The notes: generated by a model from the sequence alone, not told the origin. A stretch of DNA of 19,630 nucleotides from Leptolyngbya sp. SIO4C5 (GCA_010671965.1 JAAHIC010000001.1:1-19630), one strand, 5' to 3'; counted from the stretch's first letter, positions 1-7,195 are shown. Numbers and translations are program-made.

Positions 1-95
<95 letters not shown>

Positions 96-131
96 TCCCG
101 CTTGATTGACTGATTGTTTCTAAAGCTTGAG

Positions 132-162
132 AAGCCCCTCCGCGATCGCGGAGGGGCTTTTT
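132..162 (+). terminator. Rho-independent terminator after psbA
   Basis: A perfect inverted repeat spans 132-159 (arms AAGCCCCTCCGCGA and its complement) and runs into T158-T162. The centre of the hairpin is a HIP1 octamer (142-149). It lies 37 bases after the psbA stop codon and fits a strong intrinsic terminator. Confidence 0.9.
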
Positions 163-417
163 GCCGTCAAAGCCCAAAATCGCAGCTCGCTACTTTGGTA
201 GCCCAAACTCGTAAACGCTGTTAACAGTGCAACACTGATGGGGAGTGATGTTGTAGCGATCGCTCCTATTCTTTTTAATTCTCTTTAAAGAGAGCGATTC
301 TCATTAGTCAGCAATTTTCTTAGCGGAATCTACGGAAAAACGCTGAAACGCCTGAAAACTGGTTAAACTCAGGTTCTTATTCTTTCTGAATAAGAACTAT
401 CGGAGTTTGGGTTCAAG
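163..417. other. Intergenic region upstream of the recombinase gene
   Basis: No gene is supported here. It holds one HIP1 site near 255, a 14-bp palindrome TCTCTTTAAAGAGA at 280-293, and a hairpin at 373-397 described separately. The two dyads are the only candidates I see for control sites or recombination sites of the adjacent recombinase gene; the function is unknown. Confidence 0.5.
373..397 (+). promoter_or_regulatory. Hairpin just upstream of the recombinase start
   Basis: A perfect 10-bp inverted repeat (GTTCTTATTC / GAATAAGAAC) with a 5-base loop ends 20 bases before the recombinase ATG. It could be an operator, a leader hairpin limiting translation, or part of a recombination core site. 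Only the dyad is directly seen. Confidence 0.45.
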
Positions 418-1044
418 ATGCCGAAGGTCAATCGCAAAGGGCAAGCTGAAGTTTTAAGTCAGGAGCAGTTGCAGCAGCTCTGGAGCGAACTTAACTTTCC
501 GCACGCTTTGATCACTCAATTGGCCTACTACACGGGAAGCCGCATCAGCGAAATCTGCTCACTCAAGGCTGAAGATGTCAGCGCCGGTAAGGTGGTGATC
601 CGCCAGCACAAGACCGAGCGCACAAAAGAAGTTGTGATAGTGCCCCCGTTAAAGATGGCGATCGCCTCAGCGCCTCTCCCCTCAACCGGGTATCTCTTTC
701 CAGCGGCGACATGGACAAGGGCAACGGTCAAGCGCTATCGGATTCAGCGCCATAGCACCGGCGACCGTCACTTTGAGCAGGTGGGTGAATTAGGCCCGCG
801 CCCGCATATCAGCACTCGCGCCGTGGATAAGGCGTTGCGGAAAGCCTGTGACACGCTTGACTTGGAGGGAGTGAGCACGCATACCTTTAGGCGATCGCTG
901 GCAACACATCTGTATGATGCGGGAGTGCCGCTGCGACAGATTATGGAGATTACGGGCCATGCGAGCTTGGCCTCGTTGACGAGCTATCTGAATATTGAAC
1001 AGCGGGCAGCGAGTGATGCGCTGCTGAGTTTCTTCGCGACTTGA
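418..1044 (+). CDS. Tyrosine recombinase/integrase, catalytic domain only
   Basis: The 208 aa product carries the tyrosine recombinase (phage integrase) catalytic set: Arg42 in GSRISEI, Lys65 in the QHKTERTK hairpin, His155 and Arg158 in HTFRR, His181 in TGHAS, and the nucleophile Tyr190 in SYLNIE. Such enzymes cut and rejoin DNA at specific sites, for integration, excision or resolution of plasmid dimers. Full-length members are usually around 300 aa with an N-terminal core-binding domain. This one begins almost directly at the catalytic domain, so it is either a short stand-alone subtype or an N-terminally shortened gene. No upstream extension is visible, and GGAG lies close to the chosen ATG. 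It is isolated, on the opposite strand to the partition genes and next to the psbA terminator. Resolvase duty for the adjacent replicon, or past integration beside psbA, are both plausible inferences. Confidence 0.85.
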   Translation: MPKVNRKGQAEVLSQEQLQQLWSELNFPHALITQLAYYTGSRISEICSLKAEDVSAGKVVIRQHKTERTKEVVIVPPLKMAIASAPLPSTGYLFPAATWTRATVKRYRIQRHSTGDRHFEQVGELGPRPHISTRAVDKALRKACDTLDLEGVSTHTFRRSLATHLYDAGVPLRQIMEITGHASLASLTSYLNIEQRAASDALLSFFAT

Positions 1045-1286
1045 TAAGGCGATAGCGGGGTTTGAGTAGTAGATGACCCAAAACCTACGCTAAGCACCTT
1101 TAGCTCTATGTACCAATTGGCCTAGTGTTCAATTAGTACGTCTCATTGAGACTGAGAAGGCGAAAAGCAGTGTCTTTTAAGTCTTTATATACCAATAGTT
1201 TCAGCCTTAGCGTATGTTTCTGTTCCATTGCTCCTCAAACCCTGATACTGAGCGCTAGATTTAGACACTCGTTCGCTTTTCTATAT

Positions 1287-1310
1287 CTGTATTTCTTTAT
1301 TTCTGTAAAT
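1287..1310 (+). repeat. 24-bp element downstream of the partition genes
   Basis: The 24 bases starting CTGTATTTCTTTATTTCTG match the element at 2240-2263 at 22 of 24 positions, in the same orientation. The two copies bracket the partition operon. It is a candidate binding site for the ribbon-helix-helix partner, for example a centromere half-site; this is inference from position and repetition. Confidence 0.55.
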
Positions 1311-1328
1311 ACGTAAGTAAAGAAATAC
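1289..1328 (-). terminator. Inverted repeat at the end of the partition operon
   Basis: An 11-bp inverted repeat (GTATTTCTTTA / TAAAGAAATAC) with an 18-base spacer sits immediately beyond the stop codon of the minus-strand partition operon, which lies at 1331. The stem is AT-rich, so as a terminator it would be weak. It overlaps the 24-bp element and may instead be part of a protein-binding site. Confidence 0.35.
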
Positions 1329-1330
1329 GA

Positions 1331-1609
1331 TTACCCGTAATTCTCTTCCAACAGCTCCCGCAACATCTCTATCATCGTTACCCCCTCCATCACTGCTTTA
1401 CCCTTAATCTTCCGGTGTAGAGACTCTGGTATGTCGAGCGTTAGGCGCTTGAGCTTTTCCTTGGATTCTTCAGCCTTGGATGGCATTGGTTCAGCCTTAT
1501 CAGTAGGGGGCGTCTTTGGTTCCGTTCGGACTTCGCGCGTCTCTACCCAATCATCGAGATTTGCTTGAGGTTTAGGTTGGGATCCAAAGGTAACTTTCTT
1601 ACGTGCCAT
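1331..1609 (-). CDS. Ribbon-helix-helix partition partner (ParB/ParG-like)
   Basis: The 92 aa product has a basic, disordered-looking N-terminal half rich in Lys, Pro and Glu, then a ribbon-helix-helix fold at about residues 53-90: a strand (KRLTLDIPE) followed by two helices (SLHRKIKGKAVMEG and TMIEMLRELLEE). This architecture, a flexible tail plus a C-terminal RHH dimer that binds DNA, is that of ParG-type centromere-binding proteins paired with small ParA ATPases. Its ATG overlaps the 3' end of parA by 11 bases, so the pair is translated together. A likely role is binding the 24-bp elements on either side of the operon, both to segregate the replicon and to repress the operon. The family assignment rests on fold pattern and gene order, not on strong sequence identity. 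Confidence 0.75.
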   Translation of the reverse strand: MARKKVTFGSQPKPQANLDDWVETREVRTEPKTPPTDKAEPMPSKAEESKEKLKRLTLDIPESLHRKIKGKAVMEGVTMIEMLRELLEENYG

Positions 1610-2234
1610 TGTTCAGCTCCAATAGCTCATCAGCTAGCGCCATGATTTCTTTAGCAGCTTGTCCTTTTGGATCGGTTTCTAGAACAGTCTGCCCAGTGGC
1701 TGCTGACTCAGCAAACGGTACTCGCTGACAGACTTGCGATCGCAGCACCGGAATATCAAACCCAGACAGCGCTTCCACCACATCGCGCCCGATCGCTGTA
1801 TTCACAATTTTACGATTAATCGCAAATACAGATTTAAGTTTTTCCTTAAATACAGAAGCTTCTCGAAAAAGGTCGATCACTTCTTGAGCGGCCCAGACAT
1901 CGTAGGGCGAAGGCTGAACGGGAATGAGAACGAGATCGGCAGCGGCGATCGCAGAGCGGGCCAGTTCGCTCACACGCGGCGGCCCATCAATCACGACGTG
2001 GTCATAGTTCTTTGCCATTTCTGGTAGGTCACGGTGAATTGTCGGACGATCTAAGCCCACAACGCTGAAGGGCGGCTTATCTTCTCGTGCGGCGGCCCAG
2101 TCTCGCGCCGAGCCCTGCGGATCAGCATCGACGAGCAACACCAAAGCCCCTTTAGTCGCTAGGGCGTGGCTGATGTGAACCGCTAGAGTTGTCTTACCGA
2201 CACCCCCTTTCTGATTCTGGACTGAGATAATCAT
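1599..2234 (-). CDS. parA: ParA-family partition ATPase (small, type Ib)
   Basis: The 211 aa product is a deviant Walker-type ATPase that moves or positions plasmids before division. The Walker A motif KGGVGKTT is at residues 9-16, a second conserved segment VDADPQGSA starts near residue 35, and the Walker B strand VVIDGPP lies around residue 80. The protein starts directly at the nucleotide-binding domain and has no N-terminal helix-turn-helix, which defines the small type Ib (ParF-like) class that usually works with an RHH partner. That partner gene follows with an 11-base overlap. The start MIISVQNQKGG is the usual one for the class. Immediately upstream are two tandem 24-bp repeats that probably act as operator, and possibly centromere. 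Confidence 0.9.
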   Translation of the reverse strand: MIISVQNQKGGVGKTTLAVHISHALATKGALVLLVDADPQGSARDWAAAREDKPPFSVVGLDRPTIHRDLPEMAKNYDHVVIDGPPRVSELARSAIAAADLVLIPVQPSPYDVWAAQEVIDLFREASVFKEKLKSVFAINRKIVNTAIGRDVVEALSGFDIPVLRSQVCQRVPFAESAATGQTVLETDPKGQAAKEIMALADELLELNNGT

Positions 2235-2239
2235 GATTT

Positions 2240-2287
2240 CTGTTTTTCTTTATTTCTGCAAATCTGTTTTTCCTTATTTGCAGTGAA
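2240..2287 (+). promoter_or_regulatory. Tandem 24-bp repeats upstream of parA (operator/centromere candidate)
   Basis: Two units of 24 bases lie head to tail, starting CTGTTTTTCTTTATTT (2240) and CTGTTTTTCCTTATTT (2264); these first 16 bases differ at one position. They begin six bases from the parA start, where an operator would lie. The first unit matches the element beyond the other end of the operon at 22 of 24 positions. Binding by the RHH partner is inferred. Confidence 0.55.
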
Positions 2288-2696
2288 GCGTATTTGAAGA
2301 AAGTTGCTATTGCGATTTTATGGTGAAAGGTAGTTCAGGATTTACGAAAGCCTTGCAACTTTCCCAGCACCCTCAGATCCAGCTTTGCCTAGGCGAATAA
2401 ACTTGTAGCCGTAACGAAACCTGCGATCGCCACCTAAACAACACGCTTAAGACTCTAGCTCCCAGCTTGACCAAGCTAGGGATTTTGCGCATGTGATGTC
2501 TTTCTTTCTCAGCTTCTCGATATCTACCCTGTCGGTTCCTACCTTTAGACACATGAGCCGCTAGTCAGCTTGCTCTCAGATTTCTCAGGAACCCGTTAAG
2601 CCATTCTCAGGTTGCGGTCAGAGAAGCCTCAGAGAGAGCCGTCATAGTAGGACTCAAGATGATTGAAGTCAAAAACGCAAACTAAGGAGCTAAATC
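2288..2696. other. Intergenic region between parA and the secreted repeat gene
   Basis: I see no coding sequence here. It contains one HIP1 site near 2428, a short imperfect dyad around 2455-2485, and the 11-mer GTCATAGTAGG at 2641, which recurs at 3928. Promoters for parA (leftward) and for the gene at 2697 (rightward) must lie here, but no convincing -35/-10 pair stands out. Confidence 0.4.
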
Positions 2697-3074
2697 ATGA
2701 AACGCATCACCTTCGCTATCTTCTCTCTCGCCCTCTCTGCCGCAGCTATCTCTCCGGCCCAGGCAATCACCGCCGAATCGGCCAATCGCATTGACCAGGC
2801 TCGCCAAGAACATCTCGATAACAAATCCTCCGACAAATTTGACCAACTGCGCTCTGAACACTTAGACAACAAAGAGGAAACCAAGTTTGACCAGCTGCGC
2901 CGCGACCATCTGAACAACAAAGAAGACTTCTCCAAGTTCGATCGCCTGCGCCGCGAGAACCTGAGCAAGTCCACTGATAAGTTCGACCAGCTACGCTCTG
3001 AGCACTTGGACAATAAAGAAGAAACCAAGTTTGACCAGCTGCGCCGCGACCACCTGAACAACAAAGCTATCTAA
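2697..3074 (+). CDS. Secreted/periplasmic charged repeat protein, function unknown
   Basis: I do not recognise this 125 aa protein. Residues 1-23 form a clear Sec signal peptide: a basic start MKR, a hydrophobic core, and a cleavage site after AQA. The mature part is built from six copies of a roughly 16-residue unit with consensus KFDQLRSEHLDNKEET, very hydrophilic and probably helical. Units 2-3 and 5-6 are nearly identical, also at DNA level (about 2836-2931 against 2980-3065), so the gene grew by an internal duplication. AAGGAG at 2684-2689, seven bases before the ATG, is an excellent ribosome binding site, and two terminators follow, so this looks like an expressed single-gene unit. The regular charged helices could bind protein, polysaccharide or metal; nothing in the sequence decides. 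It sits between the partition and replication genes of the plasmid-like segment. Confidence 0.8.
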   Translation: MKRITFAIFSLALSAAAISPAQAITAESANRIDQARQEHLDNKSSDKFDQLRSEHLDNKEETKFDQLRRDHLNNKEDFSKFDRLRRENLSKSTDKFDQLRSEHLDNKEETKFDQLRRDHLNNKAI

Positions 3075-3121
3075 GCGCTCTATCGGCTAGCGTTCGAGTT
3101 ACACGCTACACCTTCAACACC

Positions 3122-3152
3122 AAAGCCCTCGACTCATGCGCGGGGGCTTTTT
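3122..3152 (+). terminator. Terminator after the repeat-protein gene
   Basis: Arms AAAGCCCTCG (3122-3131) and CGGGGGCTTT (3141-3150) pair over 10 bp with one G-U pair, a 9-base loop and a following T run. It lies about 50 bases after the stop codon. Confidence 0.8.
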
Positions 3153-3198
3153 CCAAGCTTGATGCACGGCTCCTTGTATCAATCATCGATGCATCAAG

Positions 3199-3227
3199 GC
3201 CCTAGTCGTTTTGGCTAGGGCTTTTTT
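3199..3227 (+). terminator. Second terminator in tandem
   Basis: GCCCTAG (3199-3205) pairs with CTAGGGC (3215-3221), followed by six T residues. A longer dyad, CTTGATGC at 3158-3165 and GCATCAAG at 3191-3198, lies between the two terminators. The tandem arrangement should isolate the upstream gene well. Confidence 0.8.
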
Positions 3228-3267
3228 GGTGGCAATAAGGGAAGCGATCGCTTTACTGCTGAAACTG

Positions 3268-3414
3268 TTACTGCTTTTGCTCAATCCACTCAGTTAACTC
3301 TTTCACTGTCTGTGCGTAGTCTTTTAGGGCTACCAAGACGTTTTCTAACGGTTGCCTTACATCTGTGTTAGGACGATGACCAGTGTTATTAGTGGCGGCT
3401 TGAAACTCGCTCAT
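3268..3414 (-). CDS. Possible small protein, 48 aa
   Basis: An open frame from ATG at 3414 to TAA at 3268 encodes 48 aa, beginning MSEFQAATNNTGHRPNTD and ending in a probable amphipathic helix (LENVLVALKDYAQTVKELTEWIEQKQ in two parts: LENVLVALKDYA, QTVKELTEWIEQKQ). The composition looks protein-like and the C-terminal heptad spacing suggests a short coiled coil. No good ribosome binding site precedes it and I know no homologue. It lies between the tandem terminators and the CopG-like gene, in the opposite direction. It may be a real small plasmid protein or chance. Confidence 0.35.
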   Translation of the reverse strand: MSEFQAATNNTGHRPNTDVRQPLENVLVALKDYAQTVKELTEWIEQKQ

Positions 3415-3614
3415 CGCAAGAACACAGCGAACGGAGCGTAGCACTTCCGCTCCGCTTCTCGTCTAAGTGCGAAGAGAGCAGCCAGCGAAGTTATGATTCA
3501 ATCCCAACGCAGAGCAATTACGCTCTCGTTTAAAGAATTTTGTAGACACTTGCGATCGCCCGTACTCTATTGTCATATGATTGTCTGAACTAAAAGATGA
3601 CTCGGAGATGATAG

Positions 3615-3791
3615 ATGACTACAGAAACCCCTGTAGAGAAACGGCGCGATCAGATGATTCGGATGCGGCCCTCTCTTAAAAAGAAGGCTCAGATCGAGGC
3701 AGTCTACCGCGAGTGCAAGCTCAGCGACATTATCGAAGACGCTTTGAACCTTTACTTTGCTCAGAAAGAACGTTCAGAAACGTCCTCATAA
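3615..3791 (+). CDS. CopG/Arc-type ribbon-helix-helix regulator, 58 aa
   Basis: A 58 aa frame starts MTTETPVEKRRDQ and has the RHH layout: a strand (QMIRMRPS, about residues 13-20), helix A (LKKKAQIEAVYREC) and helix B (KLSDIIEDALNLYFAQKE). GGAG at 3604-3607 lies seven bases before the ATG, a good ribosome binding site. RHH proteins of this size bind DNA as dimers. On plasmids they typically limit copy number by repressing the initiator gene, or act as antitoxins. No toxin gene is visible beside it, and the next gene downstream is a probable replication protein, so copy-number control is the better inference. A HIP1 site lies near 3552, upstream of the start. Confidence 0.7.
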   Translation: MTTETPVEKRRDQMIRMRPSLKKKAQIEAVYRECKLSDIIEDALNLYFAQKERSETSS

Positions 3792-4123
3792 GCACTCACC
3801 TCTTGCAAACAGTAGTAAGGAGGTACAGATCAAGTCCAAACTAAGCAAGGTTTAAGTGGATACACGAAGCTTACAGCGGGAAAGTCTAAAAGCTTCAGCA
3901 GAATCTCGAAAGATGTTTGAACGTCCTGTCATAGTAGGGTTTCAGAGTCATCTACCTGTTGATTCTGCAGTATGAAACCACTCAAAAACAAAAATTCCCC
4001 CGGACAAACACTCCGAGAGAATCTGAAAATCCTTCAAACAGTGCGACATTAGAACCGCACACACCTAGAAGGAAATCCACCGCTCCTGTAGAAACCACTC
4101 ATTATTGAAGGCCGCCATTTGCG
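3792..4123. other. Intergenic region before the winged-helix gene
   Basis: No convincing gene is seen. AAGGAGGT at 3817-3824 is a perfect anti-16S match with no usable start codon after it, which suggests a lost gene start. The 11-mer GTCATAGTAGG at 3928-3938 repeats the one at 2641. At the right edge GCCGCC (4111-4116) and GGTGGC (4123-4128) can form a 6-bp hairpin that includes the GTG start of the next gene. Confidence 0.4.
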
Positions 4124-5482
4124 GTGGCTATTATGACTATGTTCATTATGACTCAAAATCGGGCGGAAGCAACTCCGCAAAATGGCCCTATTGTCGAAAA
4201 AACTCGATACTACCAGTTCACCCCAGAGGTAGCCCGGAAGCTACGCAAAGCCAAGCTAACTCGCTCAGAGTGGGAGCTGTGGAGCTATCTCACAACCCTC
4301 GATCCCTTCGGCGATCGCTATGTTCAACTCCCTACGCTAAAGGAAGTTTTAGCCGAAGTTGAGATTTCTAAAGCAACGTTCTACCGAGCGATCGCCAAGC
4401 TGCAAGAGCATGACCTGATCGATTTTCAGGTGGGTGACATCAGGTTTCGTAATTTACTCGGACGAGAGAATAGTCTCAAAAATGCGACACCAGTCTCAAA
4501 AATGAGAAAGTTGTCTCAAAAATGCGACACCAGTCTCAAAAATGAGAAAACTTTCGCAGAACTGAGACTCGATTCTCAAAATTGCGAAAATCGATCGCCA
4601 AAACCCCCGCAGGCTCTAGCGTCTAGATCGCCTCATACTCTTCAGACTTTTCAAACAGATCCAAACACTTTAAAACCGCAACCGAGTGTGTGTTTTGAGG
4701 AAAATAACCAAAAGTCCAAAGAGGTTGATCAAGAAAAAATTGCTGGTCAGCGATCGCCCGTCAAGCTAACAGAAAAAGAAAGTTGTCAAAGACCCCTTAC
4801 AACAAAGCGAGAGACTGTCCCTGATACCTCTAATGACCGCAAGAAAATTCTATGGCGAGCGAAAAAAATAGGCGTCAACTTTGACGATCGCAAGCTGAAA
4901 CAGGCGATCGCGGCTCATCCCGATCGCTTAGAGCAAGCCGTGACTGCTTTGGTGGAGAAGTCTGAAACAGTACGCTATCCGACTCGCTTCTTGGAGCGGG
5001 CCATCTTGGAAGCCTGGGAGCCGGAGACAAAGCAAAATCTAAGGTTTAGCCAGTGGTTTGATGAGGCCAAGCGGCAGGGCTGTGAAGTGCTAGGCGGCCA
5101 GATAATTGATGACGTGCAGTGGGTGTATGCCTCAGGCGGGCAGCCGTATCGCTGGCATGAGTTAAAAAGCTTGTCCTGGGATGAGCTAAAAGCCAAGTTG
5201 AATCCAGTTCCAGCAGATCTAGCACCGCCCGGATCAGAGGTAATTGCCTATCAGCCTAGATTGTTCCAGGAAGCGTCTGAAACCTTATTCAATGACCTTT
5301 CCCCTTTGTTAGTGGCCGTAGACGCTGAAATTGGCCGCTTAGGCTGGTCTGAGGCAACGTTGTCAGAACGCCTGTATCAGTGGTTTGTCAAACGTGAGCT
5401 GTCGTCGCTGATAGACGACCAGCTTTATGAGCTGCTAGATCTGCTGCGAGAGATTGGTGAACCTGTGGAGGTGGCATCATGA
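4124..5482 (+). CDS. Winged-helix plasmid protein, probable replication protein
   Basis: The frame encodes up to 452 aa. Residues about 28-110 look like a winged helix-turn-helix: YYQFTPEVARKL, then TRSEWELWSYL, then the recognition segment TLKEVLAEVEISKATFYRAI and a wing (LIDFQVGDIRFRN). A low-complexity, lysine- and serine-rich linker (about 117-240) follows, including residues encoded by a 20-bp DNA repeat. The C-terminal part is helical, with RYPTRFLERAILEAWEP around residue 287. A DNA-binding domain with a tail is usual for plasmid replication or copy-control proteins, and its place before a RepA-type gene fits. The start is uncertain: GTG 4124 lies inside a small hairpin, and ATG 4133, 4139 or 4148 are alternatives, none with a strong ribosome binding site. 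The TGA overlaps an ATG (ATGA) that begins the decayed reading frame downstream. Confidence 0.65.
   Translation: MAIMTMFIMTQNRAEATPQNGPIVEKTRYYQFTPEVARKLRKAKLTRSEWELWSYLTTLDPFGDRYVQLPTLKEVLAEVEISKATFYRAIAKLQEHDLIDFQVGDIRFRNLLGRENSLKNATPVSKMRKLSQKCDTSLKNEKTFAELRLDSQNCENRSPKPPQALASRSPHTLQTFQTDPNTLKPQPSVCFEENNQKSKEVDQEKIAGQRSPVKLTEKESCQRPLTTKRETVPDTSNDRKKILWRAKKIGVNFDDRKLKQAIAAHPDRLEQAVTALVEKSETVRYPTRFLERAILEAWEPETKQNLRFSQWFDEAKRQGCEVLGGQIIDDVQWVYASGGQPYRWHELKSLSWDELKAKLNPVPADLAPPGSEVIAYQPRLFQEASETLFNDLSPLLVAVDAEIGRLGWSEATLSERLYQWFVKRELSSLIDDQLYELLDLLREIGEPVEVAS
4473..4592 (+). repeat. 20-bp tandem repeats inside the winged-helix gene
   Basis: Four near-identical 20-base units start at 4473, 4493, 4513 and 4533, each opening GTCTCAAAAATG. 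They alternate between endings GCGACACCA and AGAAA. Two decayed units continue in exact register at 4553 and 4573. The period is not a multiple of three, so the unit is read in all three frames and the repetition is a DNA property, not a protein repeat. Twenty bases is close to two helical turns, as in protein-binding iterons. Confidence 0.85.
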
Positions 5483-5936
5483 CGCCCCTTCGGGTTTACA
5501 ACTTGCGGTACTGCTAGATGTGGTCCCCTACGAAATCGGAAATCCGTGTCTGCTACTTTCTCAGGCCAAGGTGGGCGATCGCTATCAGCTATACAGGCGA
5601 ACGGGAGCGTTGGAAATAGCTGAACCGGGTTAGGTCGTTTTTCGCGTGGGTGAGCAGCACTAGCTTTTCAATCAGCGAGCGGCTGAAGAGATCCAGCTAT
5701 CTCCCCAAAACAGCCTGCTGAGCGATCGCGCCAGCGATGGCTTAGTCCAAAAGGACAATCTTGCGGCTGGCTAGAGGAGGGCATCGGCAACAAGAAGCGT
5801 AAGAACCCTACCACCAGCTACTACTACTGCTGGGATGAGGTAATTCAACCTGGAGAAACGCAGCGGCAGAAGATGTCTGTCAAAGTTCTGATTTCTGTGC
5901 AATTGTCACCTAATACGATGACTAGAATTTTCGCTT
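5479..5936 (+). pseudogene. Decayed gene remnant between the two replication genes
   Basis: A reading frame once coupled to the upstream gene by ATGA (5479-5482) is broken. The ATG frame stops after 12 codons. Protein-like sequence continues in another frame from 5481 (LLDVVPYEIGNPCLLLSQAK, then VGDRYQLYRR) but meets TAG at 5631 and 5661. It runs on as FNQRAAEEIQLSPQNSLLSD and then shifts frame near 5729 to RQRWLSPKGQSCGWLEEGIG and NKKRKNPTTSYYYCWDE. The last part resembles a small cyanobacterial protein type I have seen, with GN(K/R)KRKNP and aromatic SYYYCW motifs; I know no function. At least two frameshifts and two stops separate the pieces, so it is a pseudogene or, less likely, badly affected by sequencing errors. 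Confidence 0.55.
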
Positions 5937-7076
5937 ATGCTCACACCGTCACAGAGTAAGCTTTTAAACTTCGCAGTACAAATTCGTGAGACTGAGTATG
6001 AGCCTGAGAAGGCCTTTATTAGTCGAGAAATGGTGCAGGCAACATTACCTCATAGAAATCCTGGTGATATTCCTGCTTGGAGCCGAGTAAACGGCAACTA
6101 TGCACTAGTAATTCAACCGGGTTGGGATAGCTGGAAAAATCAATCTTTCGGCTATCCGTATGGAACGATTCCTCGGCTTTTAATTTTCTGGCTCATGACA
6201 GAAGCGCTCAAGACCGGCAGCAGGCGTTTAGAGGTGGGTGGTTCATTAGCTGAGTTCATGGGCAAGCTCGGGCTTGATTCTTCTCGAGGAGGCAAGCGCA
6301 GCGATGCAGCTCGACTTCGCGACCAAATGGAGCGGCTTTTTAGAGCACGCATTAGCTTTGAATACCGAGATGATGAGCAAGCAAGCTGGCACGATCTGCA
6401 AATAGCCTCTAAGGGCATGATGTGGTGGCATCACAATTTAGCTGAGCAGCCGACGCTTTGGGAGAACTGGGTTGAGCTGAGCGAGGATTTCTTTAGGGCT
6501 GTAACTGCCCATCCCATCCCAGTTGATATGAATGCTTTGCAACGTCTCAAAGGTTTGGCTTTAGCACTCGATCTTTATGCCTGGCTGACCCATGAGTCAT
6601 TTCGTAGCAATGCTCGAAAGAAAGCTCGAAAGGTTTCATGGCGATCGCTGCACAACCAATTTGGAGCCGAATATAGCGATTTGCGAAATTTCAGCCGGAA
6701 AATGATGGAAGCTCTCAACAAGGTCAAGATCGTTTTTCCAGGCCTTGAAGTTGAAACGTTCAAAGGGGGAATCGCTGTCAAACCTGGCCAGTTAGCGGTT
6801 TCTGCCATAAAGACAGCGTCAGCTCCACGAAAGTTAGAGAAGTCTACTCTTCCCACCTCCACAAGCTCAGAGGATAAGGGTGATGAAATCCCTGAATCTC
6901 TACGGCTATCGGCCAAGACATTAGGCAAAGCAACTGAGTTGATGCAAGAGACTGACTGGGACATCGCTGACATGGAAGAGCAATTTTACAATTACGTCCG
7001 AAGCAAAGGAGTACCAAAAGACCTAGGTCGAGCATTTCTAGGCTTTGTACGCAAGAAAATCCAATCTGAATCTTGA
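5937..7076 (+). CDS. Plasmid replication initiator, RepA_C family
   Basis: The 379 aa product resembles plasmid-encoded RepA proteins of the RepA_C type. Diagnostic segments are PYGTIPRLLIFWLMTEA (about 74-90), the basic RRLEVGGSLAEFMGKLGL that follows, and the RSDAARLRDQMERLFRARIS stretch around 121-140. Further on come a WVELSEDFF strand and a second helix-rich module with LALDLYAWLTHESF and KVSWRSLHNQFG, typical of a winged-helix half of an initiator. The last 90 residues look flexible plus a short helical tail. The initiator should bind the 17-bp iterons that begin about 155 bases downstream and recruit DnaA and helicase. It is in the same direction as the winged-helix gene, separated by the pseudogene. 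ATG 5937 has no clear ribosome binding site, but the protein start MLTPSQSKLLNFAVQIRETE looks natural. Confidence 0.8.
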   Translation: MLTPSQSKLLNFAVQIRETEYEPEKAFISREMVQATLPHRNPGDIPAWSRVNGNYALVIQPGWDSWKNQSFGYPYGTIPRLLIFWLMTEALKTGSRRLEVGGSLAEFMGKLGLDSSRGGKRSDAARLRDQMERLFRARISFEYRDDEQASWHDLQIASKGMMWWHHNLAEQPTLWENWVELSEDFFRAVTAHPIPVDMNALQRLKGLALALDLYAWLTHESFRSNARKKARKVSWRSLHNQFGAEYSDLRNFSRKMMEALNKVKIVFPGLEVETFKGGIAVKPGQLAVSAIKTASAPRKLEKSTLPTSTSSEDKGDEIPESLRLSAKTLGKATELMQETDWDIADMEEQFYNYVRSKGVPKDLGRAFLGFVRKKIQSES

Positions 7077-7195
7077 ATTCCAAGTTCTGAACTTAAAATC
7101 TTTTCCTCCAAGCAATCGCTGAATTCCAAAGCCCTTGACCCCCGCGTTCCCAAATCGGTGGGTCTGATCATACACTCACCCTCCTGATTTCTGTT
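7077..7195. other. Left edge of the origin region
   Basis: No gene is supported between the repA stop codon and the first DnaA box. A half iteron, CGCTGAATT, sits at 7118-7126, matching the first half of the iteron unit downstream. No other structure was found. Confidence 0.4.

Noticed and set aside
2690..3064. Long minus-strand frame opposite the secreted repeat protein
   Set aside because: It merely mirrors the repeats of the plus-strand gene, which has a signal peptide, ribosome binding site and terminators.
3856..3975. 39 aa GTG frame in the gap before the winged-helix gene
   Set aside because: No ribosome binding site at a workable distance and no recognisable composition; the nearby AAGGAGGT is over 30 bases away.
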